Part shown: positions 8,567-17,239 of the stretch, one piece after another
How positions within the stretch are numbered: position 1 is the first letter of the stretch
Layout of the letters: each line of letters starts with the position of its first letter
DNA from: Acidiphilium multivorum AIU301
GTDB lineage: Bacteria > Pseudomonadota > Alphaproteobacteria > Acetobacterales > Acetobacteraceae
Assembly (NCBI RefSeq): GCF_000202835.1
Contig: NC_015186.1
Coordinates: 124,001-188,000 of the forward strand
DNA length: 64,000 nucleotides
Direction: 5' to 3'
Program-made: the position numbers and the translations under genes
The notes under the pieces: generated by a model
The model's input: the letters and a program-made list of their open reading frames with translations, nothing else
Told to the model about the DNA's origin: nothing
The model's database searches: none

Positions 8567-9751
8567 TTATTCGTTCGGCACGGAGGGATTGGGCAGGTTC
8601 TGCGGCAGGATCTTGTTGTTGATCGCGACAGGTGTGCCGTTTTTCAGCTTCATCTGGCCCGCGACCACGACCTCGTCGCCCGATTTGAGGCCCTTGAGCA
8701 CGGCGACCTGATCGCCGCGCGTCTGTCCCAGGGTCACGAAAACCTGTTCGGCAGACTTGTGCGTCTTGCTCCGCTTGTCGGGCTTCACGAGAAATACAGT
8801 ATCGCCGTAAGGATTGTAGGCAATTGCCGTCTTCGGCAAGGTGATTTCGTTTTGCGGCGCGCCGACATCAATGCTGACCCGCGCGAACATGCCGGGTCGG
8901 AGTTCCTCATGCGGATTGGTCAGCACCGCACGGATTTGGATCATGCGCGTTGCTGTCCCGACGGCGGAATCGAGCGCCGTGATCTTTCCTTTGAACTCGA
9001 TGCCGGGGAATCCGTCCACGGAAATGTCGGCCTTCATGCCCGGCCGAATCGTCCGCAATGCGGTTTGCGGCAGGTAGAAATCGACGGCGATCGGGTTGAG
9101 CTGCTCAAGCGTGGCGATGGTTGTGCCAGCGGCGAGGAACTCACCGATATCGACGGCGCGAATGCCGATTCTGCCGGAGAATGGCGCGTAAATCCTTTTC
9201 TCCTGCATCAGCGCCTTCTGGCTGCGCACCTGCGCTTCGGCGCTGGCGAGATTGGCCCGGTCAGTATCGACAGTCTGCGCGCTCACCGCCCGTGCCTGAT
9301 ACTGGGCGAGATCACGCCGATAGGTGATCGCGTCGAGTTTTGCCGTCGCTTCCAGCTGTGCGAGCACGGCATCGTCGTTGTTCGGACGAAGGGTGAGCAG
9401 GAGCTGGCCTTTGTTCACGTCCTGGCCCGATCTGAAGTCGATCGTGTTGACGATGCCAGCGACCTGTGCCGAGAGAGCGGCTCCCTGAAGCGCCACGAGG
9501 CTGCCGGTGGCCGTCTCGGTATTCTGGAACGGTGTTTCCTTCGCGACCATGGTCGCGACCGTCTGCGGCGGGTTCTTCAGCGTGGCGATAAATTTCGCGA
9601 TCATCACGTCGCGGAACGCGCCGAAGCCGAAGATCGCGCCGAGCACGAGGGCCGCAAGCACGAGCATCACGATCATGCGCAGCAGGATCGAGGGTTTCTT
9701 CGTCTTGTGCTCGGGTGTTTCGCTGGCGGTTCCGGGGGCGGGCGCCGTCAT
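8567..9751 (-). CDS. RND periplasmic adaptor (membrane fusion protein)
   Basis: A 394-residue adaptor with one N-terminal membrane helix (residues 25-50, MIVMLVLAALVLGAIFGFGA). It is followed by the split lipoyl-like half-motifs (GAALSAQVAGIVNTIDFRSG and IYAPFSGRIGIRAVDIGEFL), a coiled-coil hairpin between them, and C-terminal beta-barrel domains. It bridges the pump and the outer-membrane factor. Its start overlaps the outer-membrane-factor stop by 4 bp, and its own stop is 9 bp before the pump gene. Confidence 0.92.
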   Translation of the reverse strand: MTAPAPGTASETPEHKTKKPSILLRMIVMLVLAALVLGAIFGFGAFRDVMIAKFIATLKNPPQTVATMVAKETPFQNTETATGSLVALQGAALSAQVAGIVNTIDFRSGQDVNKGQLLLTLRPNNDDAVLAQLEATAKLDAITYRRDLAQYQARAVSAQTVDTDRANLASAEAQVRSQKALMQEKRIYAPFSGRIGIRAVDIGEFLAAGTTIATLEQLNPIAVDFYLPQTALRTIRPGMKADISVDGFPGIEFKGKITALDSAVGTATRMIQIRAVLTNPHEELRPGMFARVSIDVGAPQNEITLPKTAIAYNPYGDTVFLVKPDKRSKTHKSAEQVFVTLGQTRGDQVAVLKGLKSGDEVVVAGQMKLKNGTPVAINNKILPQNLPNPSVPNE

Positions 9752-11271
9752 GGCAATACTCCACAGCAGGTTTCGACTTGCTTCTTCACGTCATGCCGGT
9801 GCCACCAGCCGCCACCGAGAGCCTGGAACAGCGCCGCCGTATCGGCATAGCGCTGGGCAGTGGCCTTGATGCGGGTAATGACGGCCGATTCGTAGGTTTG
9901 CTCGGCGGTCAGCACCGAGGTGTAGGGCACGCCGCCGAGGCGGAACTGACGCTCGATGAGATTGAGGCTGCGCTGCGCGTCGTGCTCGGCCGCAGTGTCC
10001 GCCGCAAGCGCGATGGCGTCGTAATGCAGGGCTTCCAGTGCGTCCGCCACGTTCTGGAAGGCGAGTACGACCGTGTTCTCATAGGTCTCGGCAGCTGCCT
10101 TCATGGTCGCAACAGCGGCGCGGCGCTTGTAGAACAGCGTGCCACCCTCGAAGAAGGGCTGGGTGATGCCGGCGGCAAGATTCCACAACAGGGTCTGCGG
10201 AGCGAACAGGGCCTGGCCGTCCAGCGCTTCATGGCCGATGCCGGCGGAAAGGGTGATTTGCGGCAGCATGTTCGCGGTGGCGACGCCGACCTGCGCCGTG
10301 TCCTGGTGCAAGACCGCTGCCGCCTCGCGAATGTCTGGGCGCTGGCGTACCAGCGCGGAGGGGAGGCTCACCGGCAGGCTTTCCGGCAGCGCGAGATCGG
10401 CCAGGGTGAAATCGGCTGCGTGGAAGCGGCTCGGAGGAACTCCTTCATAGGCTGCGAGCTGGTCCCGTGTCTGCGCGAGCTGCTTGCGCAGAGGCGGTAG
10501 TGTTGCTTCTGTCTGGGCCAGCTGGGTGCGTTGGGTGATCGCGTTGGTTTCGGGAATGCCTCCAAGCGCCACCTGACGGTCGAGAATGTCGAGCAGTCCT
10601 TTCTCCGCGCGGATGATCCGCTCCGTCGCCTCGATCTGGGCGGTCAGCGAAGCTTCGGTAACCGAGGCGGTGACGATGTTGGCAGTGAGCGAGAGATAGG
10701 TAGCCTCAAGTGCGAATCGCTGCTGTTCGGCCTGAGCATGCAGGCTTTCGACTTGCCTCCGTGTGCCGCCAAACACGTCGGGCGCATAGGATACCGCGAC
10801 GGAGGCGTTCCGCAGCGAATAGGTGAGGCCGGCGCCGGCAGAGCCGAGGCTCGTCGTTCCCAGTCCGCTGCGCACTCGTTCGGCCTGGAAACTTCCAGAG
10901 ATTGAAGGGAAAAACCCGCCTTCGGCCGCTCGGGCGGTGTCGCGTGCGGCCAGCAGGGTGTATTGGGCCGATTCCAGGCTCGGATTGTTCCCCAGAGCCT
11001 TGCGGATCAGCGCATCGAGTGGTTTCGAATGGTAGAGCGTCCACCACTCGCCAGCGATTTTCTGGCCGATCACGAGATGCTGCGCAGTTCCTCCTGCGCC
11101 GGAGGTCGAAGCCGTGCTGTTGGGCAGTCGGCTTGTGGTGTAGCTATGCAGCTTCGGGGCCGCGGGCTGGTGATAGTTCGGGCCGACCGCGCAACCCGCG
11201 AGCAGCGTGGTGCCGAGCAGAACCGTTGCCAGCCGGACGCGGCGATGAAGTAGGATATCGGAAAAGTTCAT
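9748..11271 (-). CDS. Outer-membrane efflux lipoprotein, NodT/OprM type
   Basis: A 507-residue TolC-like factor. A lipoprotein signal ends in LLAGC with Cys27 as the predicted lipid anchor, followed by AVGPNYHQP, a hallmark of the NodT/OprM family. Two outer-membrane-efflux repeats follow (ALGNNPSLESAQYTLLAARD; RQRPDIREAAAVLHQDTAQV). The open frame extends 50 codons further up, but the ATG before FSDILLHRR places the signal peptide correctly. It is the first gene of the pump operon and diverges from tetR. Confidence 0.9.
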   Translation of the reverse strand: MNFSDILLHRRVRLATVLLGTTLLAGCAVGPNYHQPAAPKLHSYTTSRLPNSTASTSGAGGTAQHLVIGQKIAGEWWTLYHSKPLDALIRKALGNNPSLESAQYTLLAARDTARAAEGGFFPSISGSFQAERVRSGLGTTSLGSAGAGLTYSLRNASVAVSYAPDVFGGTRRQVESLHAQAEQQRFALEATYLSLTANIVTASVTEASLTAQIEATERIIRAEKGLLDILDRQVALGGIPETNAITQRTQLAQTEATLPPLRKQLAQTRDQLAAYEGVPPSRFHAADFTLADLALPESLPVSLPSALVRQRPDIREAAAVLHQDTAQVGVATANMLPQITLSAGIGHEALDGQALFAPQTLLWNLAAGITQPFFEGGTLFYKRRAAVATMKAAAETYENTVVLAFQNVADALEALHYDAIALAADTAAEHDAQRSLNLIERQFRLGGVPYTSVLTAEQTYESAVITRIKATAQRYADTAALFQALGGGWWHRHDVKKQVETCCGVLP

Positions 11272-11462
11272 GATATGCAGTACCTGGCGTGCCTGAACTG
11301 AACGCGGACAGAACCGCCAGCCTGCACGCGGGAGCCTCCTCAGTGGACAAGTGGAAACTACAGAGTTTTCTGCCGATGCGTCAAGATATCGAAAAGAGGC
11401 CGATTTAATATTGAAATTCATGAATGTTCCTGCGATGGGAGAAGAAGGCGAGGAACTGGCTG
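11272..11462. promoter_or_regulatory. Divergent control region between efflux operon and tetR
   Basis: These 191 bp must hold both promoters. An imperfect dyad, GGAAACT-acag-AGTTTTC, at 11353-11370 is the best candidate operator for the TetR protein. GAGGAA 8 nt before 11463 is the tetR ribosome site. The operator assignment is tentative. Confidence 0.4.
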
Positions 11463-12152
11463 ATGGGTATTGTCACACGAGTTTGCCGCCGGCGCGACGC
11501 CGCAGATGCGGCGCGGCAACGGCGCGACGCGCTGATCGAGACGGCGGAACGGGTGTTCCTTCGCAAGGGGTATCATGCCGCGACGATGGACGATATTGCC
11601 GCCGAGGCCGGCATGTCGAAGCGAACGCTTTATCAGCTTGTGGACTCCAAGGAAGACCTGTTCACCGCTCTGCTCGAGCGCCGCCGTCGCCCTCTTGATG
11701 TTTCCGGCATTGAGACCGAGGGGCGGCCGGTGGACGACGTATTGAACGATATGCTCCGCTTGTGGGCGCACCACGTGTTGAGCCCGTCGATTATCGCACT
11801 TGCCCGGCTGATCATGGCGGAATACATGCATGGCCGGACGCTCTCCCGCCTGCTGGATCGGGAGGGAGCAAAGCCGTGCCGTGATGCGCTGCGGGATTAT
11901 TTTTCCGCCAGTGCCGCCAGCGGATCCCTCGCCATCGACGATCCCGAAGAGGCGGCACACATGCTTTACGGGATGGCGATCGGTAATATCCACATCGAAA
12001 TGCTTTTGGGCGTCGGAAAGGCCCGTAGCCGTGCCGAAATCGATGCCCGGATTGCCCGTGCTGTCGGCTTGTTCCTCGGTGGGGCCAGGCCAAGCGGGCG
12101 GGTGGGATCAGACGTGCCCGCGCAGGTCCGCGAAACGATGGCGCAGAGTTGA
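11463..12152 (+). CDS. TetR/AcrR-family repressor
   Basis: A 229-residue TetR protein. Helix-turn-helix residues lie at about 33-62 (TMDDIAAEAGMSKRTLYQLV), after the usual ALIETAERVFLRKGYHA helix, with a variable all-helical ligand domain behind. An upstream ATG at 11424 is in frame, but 11463 has the clear GAGGAA ribosome site. It probably represses the divergent RND operon and itself. Its last 45 bp overlap the end of the convergent paaX gene. Confidence 0.85.
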   Translation: MGIVTRVCRRRDAADAARQRRDALIETAERVFLRKGYHAATMDDIAAEAGMSKRTLYQLVDSKEDLFTALLERRRRPLDVSGIETEGRPVDDVLNDMLRLWAHHVLSPSIIALARLIMAEYMHGRTLSRLLDREGAKPCRDALRDYFSASAASGSLAIDDPEEAAHMLYGMAIGNIHIEMLLGVGKARSRAEIDARIARAVGLFLGGARPSGRVGSDVPAQVRETMAQS

Positions 12153-12977
12153 ATCTGCCGTCGGTAGCGCGCCTGTCTCGGTCGCGCCGTTATGGCTCAG
12201 CCAGAGCTCCGATGCATCGAGTAGCGCCTCGTAGAGTTGGGCACAGAGTCGGCGCGCCCCGTCGCCGGCCCACTCTTCCGGTAGGAAAGTAGCCGGCAGA
12301 CGCGGGTCCCGCAGCACAATCCGCCGGTAGTCATGGATCAACAGCAGCCGGGCCAGCAGCGCATCGCGCGGATCGAAAGCCGGGGCGTCGGCCGTAAGCC
12401 CGCCGAAAATGGCAAGAAATCCCTTGTAGTGATCGCACAAGGCATCCAGTCGCCAGGCTCGCGCCGCCAGTCGGCGCAGTGATTCCGGGCCGCCGGTTGC
12501 TCGAAGAACGATGCTCCCAGCTTCGAGCGAGCGTGGCAACGGCCGGTCCGGCGCGAGCAGTATGCCTTGCCATGAGGCAAAGCCGAGTCGGTTGAACCGC
12601 TCGCGTGCAGGTTCCCGGCCCGGTCCTGGCTCGGGGAGGGCGATGATCAGGCTCCGAGCTGCTGTGCCACGAGGCCGACCGTAGATATGTCGCGCGGCGC
12701 GGATGAACTCACCGCGGCGTGACGGGCCGATCCGGTAGTAACTCGAACGGCCACGGCGGCTCGCCACCAGCCAGCCATCAGCGGCAAGCCTGGAGATAGC
12801 GGTACGTATTACACCCGGGCCAATGCCAAGGGACTCGAACAGGTCGAGTATGGTAGCGAGAGCAATGGCGCTGCCGCGTGGTAGCAGAGCATCCCCGAAC
12901 AGCGTTACGATAAGCGATCCGGTATGGGAGGGTTGCTCATGCAATCGGGCCACAAGAGCGGCGACATGATGATTCAT
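12108..12977 (-). CDS. paaX: PaaX-family phenylacetate-type repressor
   Basis: A 289-residue PaaX-like protein: N-terminal winged helix (residues 20-85, LESLGIGPGVIRTAISRLAADGWL-type layout), central domain and a C-terminal dimerisation region. PaaX represses phenylacetyl-CoA catabolism genes and is relieved by phenylacetyl-CoA. No paa gene is in the window; the upstream side is immediately filled with IS debris, so it may be an orphan cut from its operon. The frame stays open well upstream through IS sequence, but homology begins at MNHHVAAL. Confidence 0.8.
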   Translation of the reverse strand: MNHHVAALVARLHEQPSHTGSLIVTLFGDALLPRGSAIALATILDLFESLGIGPGVIRTAISRLAADGWLVASRRGRSSYYRIGPSRRGEFIRAARHIYGRPRGTAARSLIIALPEPGPGREPARERFNRLGFASWQGILLAPDRPLPRSLEAGSIVLRATGGPESLRRLAARAWRLDALCDHYKGFLAIFGGLTADAPAFDPRDALLARLLLIHDYRRIVLRDPRLPATFLPEEWAGDGARRLCAQLYEALLDASELWLSHNGATETGALPTADSTLRHRFADLRGHV

Positions 12978-13059
12978 GGTCGGATAAGACCTTAATCCGC
13001 CCAGCTTCGCCAGTGCTGCGTTAACCGAACCGTGACAATGGCCAAGACGACCTGCTCCC

Positions 13060-13226
13060 CCGATTGTTGCCGACCAAAGGTAGAGTCTTGTTCCTTCATG
13101 ATGGTTGTTTGAGGTGAATGCAACGCGTCTGGGGGCATGCATCCAAATACGTTGGCCGATGATCTCGGCGGGGGCCTTTCCGCCTAGTTTCGAGTACGGC
13201 CTCCGGTATTGTAGCCGTGTTGCCAG
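13060..13226 (-). pseudogene. C-terminal remnant of an IS3-family transposase
   Basis: The minus-strand frame reads RPYSKLGGKAPAEIIGQRIW, then HAPRRVAFTSNNHHEGTRLY. This is the usual tail of IS3-group integrases (RPHSxLGGxTPAE, then HAPxxVA and NHxGxxLYL). The expected stop after LYL is replaced by TGG, so the frame runs on toward paaX. Everything upstream of the tail is missing and is replaced by the neighbouring IS5 gene. Confidence 0.6.
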
Positions 13227-14089
13227 ACAACGAGGAAGAGCCATGCGGTGGCGCTGGTAACGGTGGCTTCGAAATCCTTTGCGAGGCGCCGACATCTGCT
13301 GAGCCAGGCGAAGGTTCTCTCTATCACCCAGCGTCGCGGCAGGAGCACGAACCCGCTGGCGGCGTCCGAGCGCTTGACGATCTGTATGGTCCATTTGCCG
13401 ATTTTGGTGAGGCGTCCCTTGAGTTTGGGACCGGCATAGCCGCCATCGGCAAACACAGGCCGCAACCAGGGATATAGGGATTTGACGGATTTGAGCACGT
13501 CGGGCGCCCCATCCCGGTCCTGTATGCCGGCATGGTGAACGACGGCGCCGACGAGGTGGCCGATTGTATCCGTGATGATGTGGCGCTTGCGCCCCTTGAT
13601 CTTCTTTCCGGCATCGAACCCGCGCGGCCCGCCGGCTTCGGTGGTCTTGACCGACTGACTGTCGATCACACCGGCTGTGGGCGACGGCCCGCGTCCGGCC
13701 ACTTCCCGCGCCTGCATGACCAGGACGTGATTGATACGATCGAGGGTGCCATCGCGACAGAAGCGGTAGAAATAGCCCTGCACGGTGGTGAACGGTGCGA
13801 ATTCCTTCGGGATCTGCCACCTCCGGCGGCATTCCACCTGCTCCGCAGGCGGAACCTTGAGCCGCCTCCGCCACTGGCAGCCGGTCGCCAGCATGTAGAA
13901 AATGGCCTCCATAATCCGCCGCAGCGCCACCGTTCGAGGCCGACCTCGATGCGGCGGCAAGGGCATGAACGGCTTGATCAAGGCCCATTCGGCATCGGTA
14001 AGGTCGCTTGCGTAGCGCAATCCGGCCCGGCAATATCGTTGCCGAGCGATTTCAGTCCGGGTCATCGTCGTCTCCGTCCGTCTTCGCAA
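13184..14089 (-). CDS. IS5-family transposase
   Basis: A 301-residue DDE transposase. The N-terminal part (ASDLTDAEWALIKPFMP, a DUF4096-like domain) is followed by the DDE motifs VIDSQSVKT, FADGGYAG and the final ERTFAWLSRCRRLAKDFE. The last 16 or so residues (VVWQHGYNTGGRTRN) do not look like the normal family tail and run into the IS3 remnant, so the 3' end may be truncated or rebuilt from the neighbour. I could not define terminal inverted repeats. Confidence 0.85.
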   Translation of the reverse strand: MRRRTETTMTRTEIARQRYCRAGLRYASDLTDAEWALIKPFMPLPPHRGRPRTVALRRIMEAIFYMLATGCQWRRRLKVPPAEQVECRRRWQIPKEFAPFTTVQGYFYRFCRDGTLDRINHVLVMQAREVAGRGPSPTAGVIDSQSVKTTEAGGPRGFDAGKKIKGRKRHIITDTIGHLVGAVVHHAGIQDRDGAPDVLKSVKSLYPWLRPVFADGGYAGPKLKGRLTKIGKWTIQIVKRSDAASGFVLLPRRWVIERTFAWLSRCRRLAKDFEATVTSATAWLFLVVWQHGYNTGGRTRN

Positions 14090-14158
14090 ACGAACTGAAC
14101 CACAACCTACTGAAATTGTTCAACTATCTTTTGCGGTCCGGCTCTTATAGGCACTCAA

Positions 14159-15785
14159 CTTAGCGGGATTATTCGCGAGCGCATTTCCTCTGATTTTTCT
14201 CAGGCGGGTTGTGCAACCTGACATCGTGCGGGCGTGATGGCTTACCGGCCGAACCTAGCTGTTTTTGGTGGGCTCTACGATGTGTTGGCGTTGGATGTGG
14301 CAGAGATCGGGGCCGGACGGGGCAAACGCCCCTGGGATCAGCTGACCAGCCTGGGCAGTCTGGCCAGGGCATAGCCGAGGATCGCCTGGTCCGGCATTGA
14401 GCGCGGCAGATGCAGGCGGATCGAGCGTTTCAGGGTTTCGAGGCGGACGGCGAGTTTGATCAGGCGCAGGTGCAGGGTATCGAACTGGATACCACGCCAG
14501 CGCGACCGACGCGGCATCAGGGAGCGCAAACTCCACATCAGCCAGTAGGCGCCGATATGCAGAAACAGGCGCATCTGGTTGGCGCTGGCCCGCGAGCACG
14601 AGGTCCGGTCGGCCGCAAGATGGGTCTTCCACGCCTTGATATGGTTCTCGGCCTGGCCGCGCGCGCAGTAGATCTCTTGATACAGGGTGCGCGGGGAACC
14701 AGCCTTCAGGCTGGTGACGATGAAGCGGGTATCGCCCCCCAGCGGCCAGGCCTCGACGCGGGCGATGATCCGCTCGACGCGGTCCCAGCTTGCTGCGCCA
14801 TCATTGAACTCTTTGAACCGCCGGATTTTCTCTCCCGGAGCCTGTTGCGCGCGCGCCGTGGTGCTGGCCTCCAGCGCGATGACGTGTTTGCGCAGCGTCG
14901 TGGTCGTGCGACGCCGAAGATGTAATCGAGGCGACGCGCTCGACAGAACCGCAGAACTGCCGGCGTGCAGAAGTGCGAATCACCGCGCAGCATGATCGCG
15001 GTACGTGGCCAATGGCCGCGGATGGCGTCGATCAGCCGGCGCAACCATTTGACGATCTGGGCCCCTTTTGGCCGACACGCCGGACGCAGCACCGCGGCGA
15101 GCATCCGGCGGTCGCCGTCGAACACCACAATCGGTTGAGATCCGTATTCGTTGTGGTGTGCGTTGAACAAGCAGAGTTGCTGCGCGCCGTGAGCGGCATC
15201 GAAGGTATCGTCGATATCCAGCACAATCCGGTTGGGTATGGTGCGGAAGCTCGCGCAATAATGCTCGACCATCGCCAGGCCCATGCGCAGCAGCGCGCGA
15301 GGCCCGGGCAAATTCTCGGTGCGTGAAACCGTCGCTTGCGAGCACAGATCGCCCGCCTCGGGCAGACGCTCCATCGCGAGTTTGAACATCGGGTCGTTGC
15401 GCAACCAGTCGGCGTCGTTGCCATCCTCGTAACCGGCCGCGATCATCAACATGCGAAACCGAATGATCTCGTCGAGCCCATGCTGGACGCCCTCCGGCGT
15501 GCGCGGATCATCGATGCAGGCTGCCAACTGCGCGGCAATCCCCAGCCGCTTCTCGACCTCGCGTAATGCCAGCAGACCGCCGTCTGAGGACAGCATCTCG
15601 CCGTCGAAGCGGGCCAGCACCGGTTTGCCGGCGACAGGTGACAGACCGGGGAGGCATGGGGTCGTTTCAACCGTGGCGGGCATCACGTTCCATGCTGATG
15701 AAGATTTGGTCTCGACACCAAATTCTTAGATCAAATCAACGGTTTACGCTATGCCTGCCAACCCTCACGCATAATTCAGGCTAAG
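14159..15785 (-). mobile_element. IS1380-family insertion sequence
   Basis: The ends carry an imperfect inverted repeat. The left end starts CTTAGCGGGATTATTCGCGA and the right end, read inward on the minus strand, starts CTTAGCCTGAATTATGCGTG; about 18 of 24 positions match with one gap. The 1627-bp length fits the family. It holds one transposase gene, which is frameshifted. The right end abuts an IS256 remnant. Confidence 0.65.
14338..15686 (-). pseudogene. IS1380-family transposase, frameshifted
   Basis: Residues 1-260 read normally (CLPGLSPVAGKPVLARFDGE, VLDIDDTFDAAHG, IMLRGDSHFC, DYIFGVA), with Asp-rich DDE motifs. Near 14905-14915 one base is missing relative to the expected GVAPTTTLRKHV reading. 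The frame then shifts, and the rest of the family sequence (NQMRLFLHIGAYWLM through to LARLPRLVS, ending 14338) continues in another frame. The transposase is therefore probably inactive unless ribosomal slippage restores it. Confidence 0.85.
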
Positions 15786-16395
15786 AACCGCGGCGTCGAG
15801 GACATCCTGCTGGCTGTGGTCGATGGCCTGAAGGGGGGCCCGGAGGCGATCACTGCCGTCTTTCCCGAGACGATCGTGCAGACCTGCATCGTCCATCTGC
15901 TCCGGAATTCCATGGATTTCGTGTCCTACAAGGACCACAAGGCGGTCGCCACCGCGCTCAAGGACATCTACCGGACCGGGCCGTTGATGCCCAAGCCGCC
16001 GAGGCAGCTCTCGCCGCCTTCGACGCCGGTTCATGGGGGGCAGAAATATCCTGACATCGGCCAGAGCTGGCGCCGAGTGTGGCAGGAAGTCATCCCGTTC
16101 TTTTCCTTCCCCGGCGAGGTCCGTCGGATCATTTATGCAACGAATGCCATAGAGGCCCTGAATTCCAAGCTGCGGCGGGCCATCCCCGCGCGCGGCCATT
16201 TCCCAGCGATGAGGCCGCGGCCAAGCTGCTCTATCTGATCCTGAACCGATCCGAAAAAGGAGTCGGTGATGCCACCTCGAGAATGGCCTATGGCAAAGGT
16301 TCAGTTCGCCGTCATCTTCGGCAATCGCTTCGTAAGGGCCCCGCCGGCCTGATGTTCAACCGCCACCCATACAGAGAATTCCTGACACCGCCGGC
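15781..16395 (+). pseudogene. IS256-family transposase remnant
   Basis: The plus strand carries the C-terminal half of an IS256 (MULE-type) transposase: KNRGVEDILLAVVDGLKG, VQTCIVHLLRNSMDFVS, QSWRRVWQEVIPFF, then IIYATNAIEALNSKLRRA and a final FAVIFGNRFVRAPPA. The frame changes after YRTGP, again near WGQKYP, and twice after GHFPS, so it is decayed. The N-terminal half is absent. AGAATTCCTGACA just past the stop resembles the terminal repeat of such elements and marks its end near 16390. Confidence 0.85.
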
Positions 16396-16872
16396 TTCAT
16401 CGATGAAGATTAACCGCTCGGGTTCGAGATCGACCTGGTCCTCAAACCACTCACGGCGCCGCTTCAGGACGTCCGGACGGTCCTGCTCCACCGCATGGCC
16501 AATCTTTTTGTTCAGCGTGATCCGGTGTCCGCCGAAGAACCGCCAGATCGTCGAAATGCCAAACCGCTCCGAACGTTCCTTCATCAGCCGCTCCTGCACC
16601 TCGACAAGTGTCAAGTCCGGCGTCGTCTCGACCAGGTCAAGGACAACCACCCGCGTGGCGCTCGATCCGTTCCGAGCGGCGGTCGCCGCCCACCTTCATT
16701 GGTGCCGGCGAACCCCTCTCCCGGCTCAGTTGCACCCAGCGTATCGCCGCCGCAATCCCAACCCCGAGGCGTTCAGCCGCCAGACAGTGCGACATGCCGC
16801 CATCAACCGCCGCTACGACGCGTACACAAATCCAGCGAAATTACCTTCACCCTATGCATGCCAGCCTCCTTC
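16396..16872 (-). pseudogene. IS630-family transposase remnant A
   Basis: Minus-strand pieces in two frames give VISLDLCVRVVAAVDGGMS, ERLGVGIAAAIRWVQLSRER, then a continuing segment DLVETTPDLTLVEVQERLMK, FGISTIWRFF and RPDVLKRRREWFEDQ, ending at LIFIDEAG. This is the helix-turn-helix and start of the DDE domain of IS630; it is cut off at FIDE by the IS256 remnant. The start is preceded by GAAGGAGGCTGGCATG, which is repeated at remnant B. Confidence 0.8.
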
Positions 16873-16974
16873 GCCTGCAAACATCGTGAATCACCTCTCA
16901 CCCGATACGGGAATCCCCACGCGATTTTTCGGCTCAGAAGCTGCTCTAAAATAGATCCCGGATCACTCAGAAGG

Positions 16975-17047
16975 AGCCGATCAGCAGCCAGAATCCGCAC
17001 GCGCAAATCAATCGAGAGAGGGTATCCCATCCATGCCAGCCTCCTTC
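16975..17047 (-). pseudogene. IS630-family transposase remnant B (N-terminus only)
   Basis: MGYPLSIDLRVRILAA, the typical first 16 residues of IS630 transposases, is read from the ATG at 17030 and then diverges. It carries the same GAAGGAGGCTGGCATG ribosome-site segment as remnant A, so it is the start of a second related element rather than part of the first. Confidence 0.6.
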
Positions 17048-17239
17048 ACCAGCACGGATTCTGACCCAGAATTCCACGCCAGCGGGAATTCCCCCCATCA
17101 ATTCAATACGGTCGAAAACGCTCTAGGGCATGTGGGGATTTAGGATTCCCATTTGGGGGTGGCTGTGATTATGGGATGGCCCGCCCCTCTCGTGGCGATC
17201 TGGTAGGATCGCCGCTGGTTTGGAGAGAGGAGCAGACCG

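Noticed and set aside
12108-14033. A 641-codon open frame as one protein
   Set aside because: It is a chance joining of an out-of-frame part of IS5, an IS3 tail and paaX; only the last 289 codons form a real gene.
13180-14160. Terminal inverted repeats for the IS5 element
   Set aside because: The best candidate pair (GAGTACGG at 13192 and GAGTGCCT at 14155) shares only a few bases and has no matching target duplication.
15816-16238. A complete small gene inside the IS256 remnant
   Set aside because: The frame covers the middle of an IS256 transposase, switches away from the family sequence in two places and lacks the N-terminal half.
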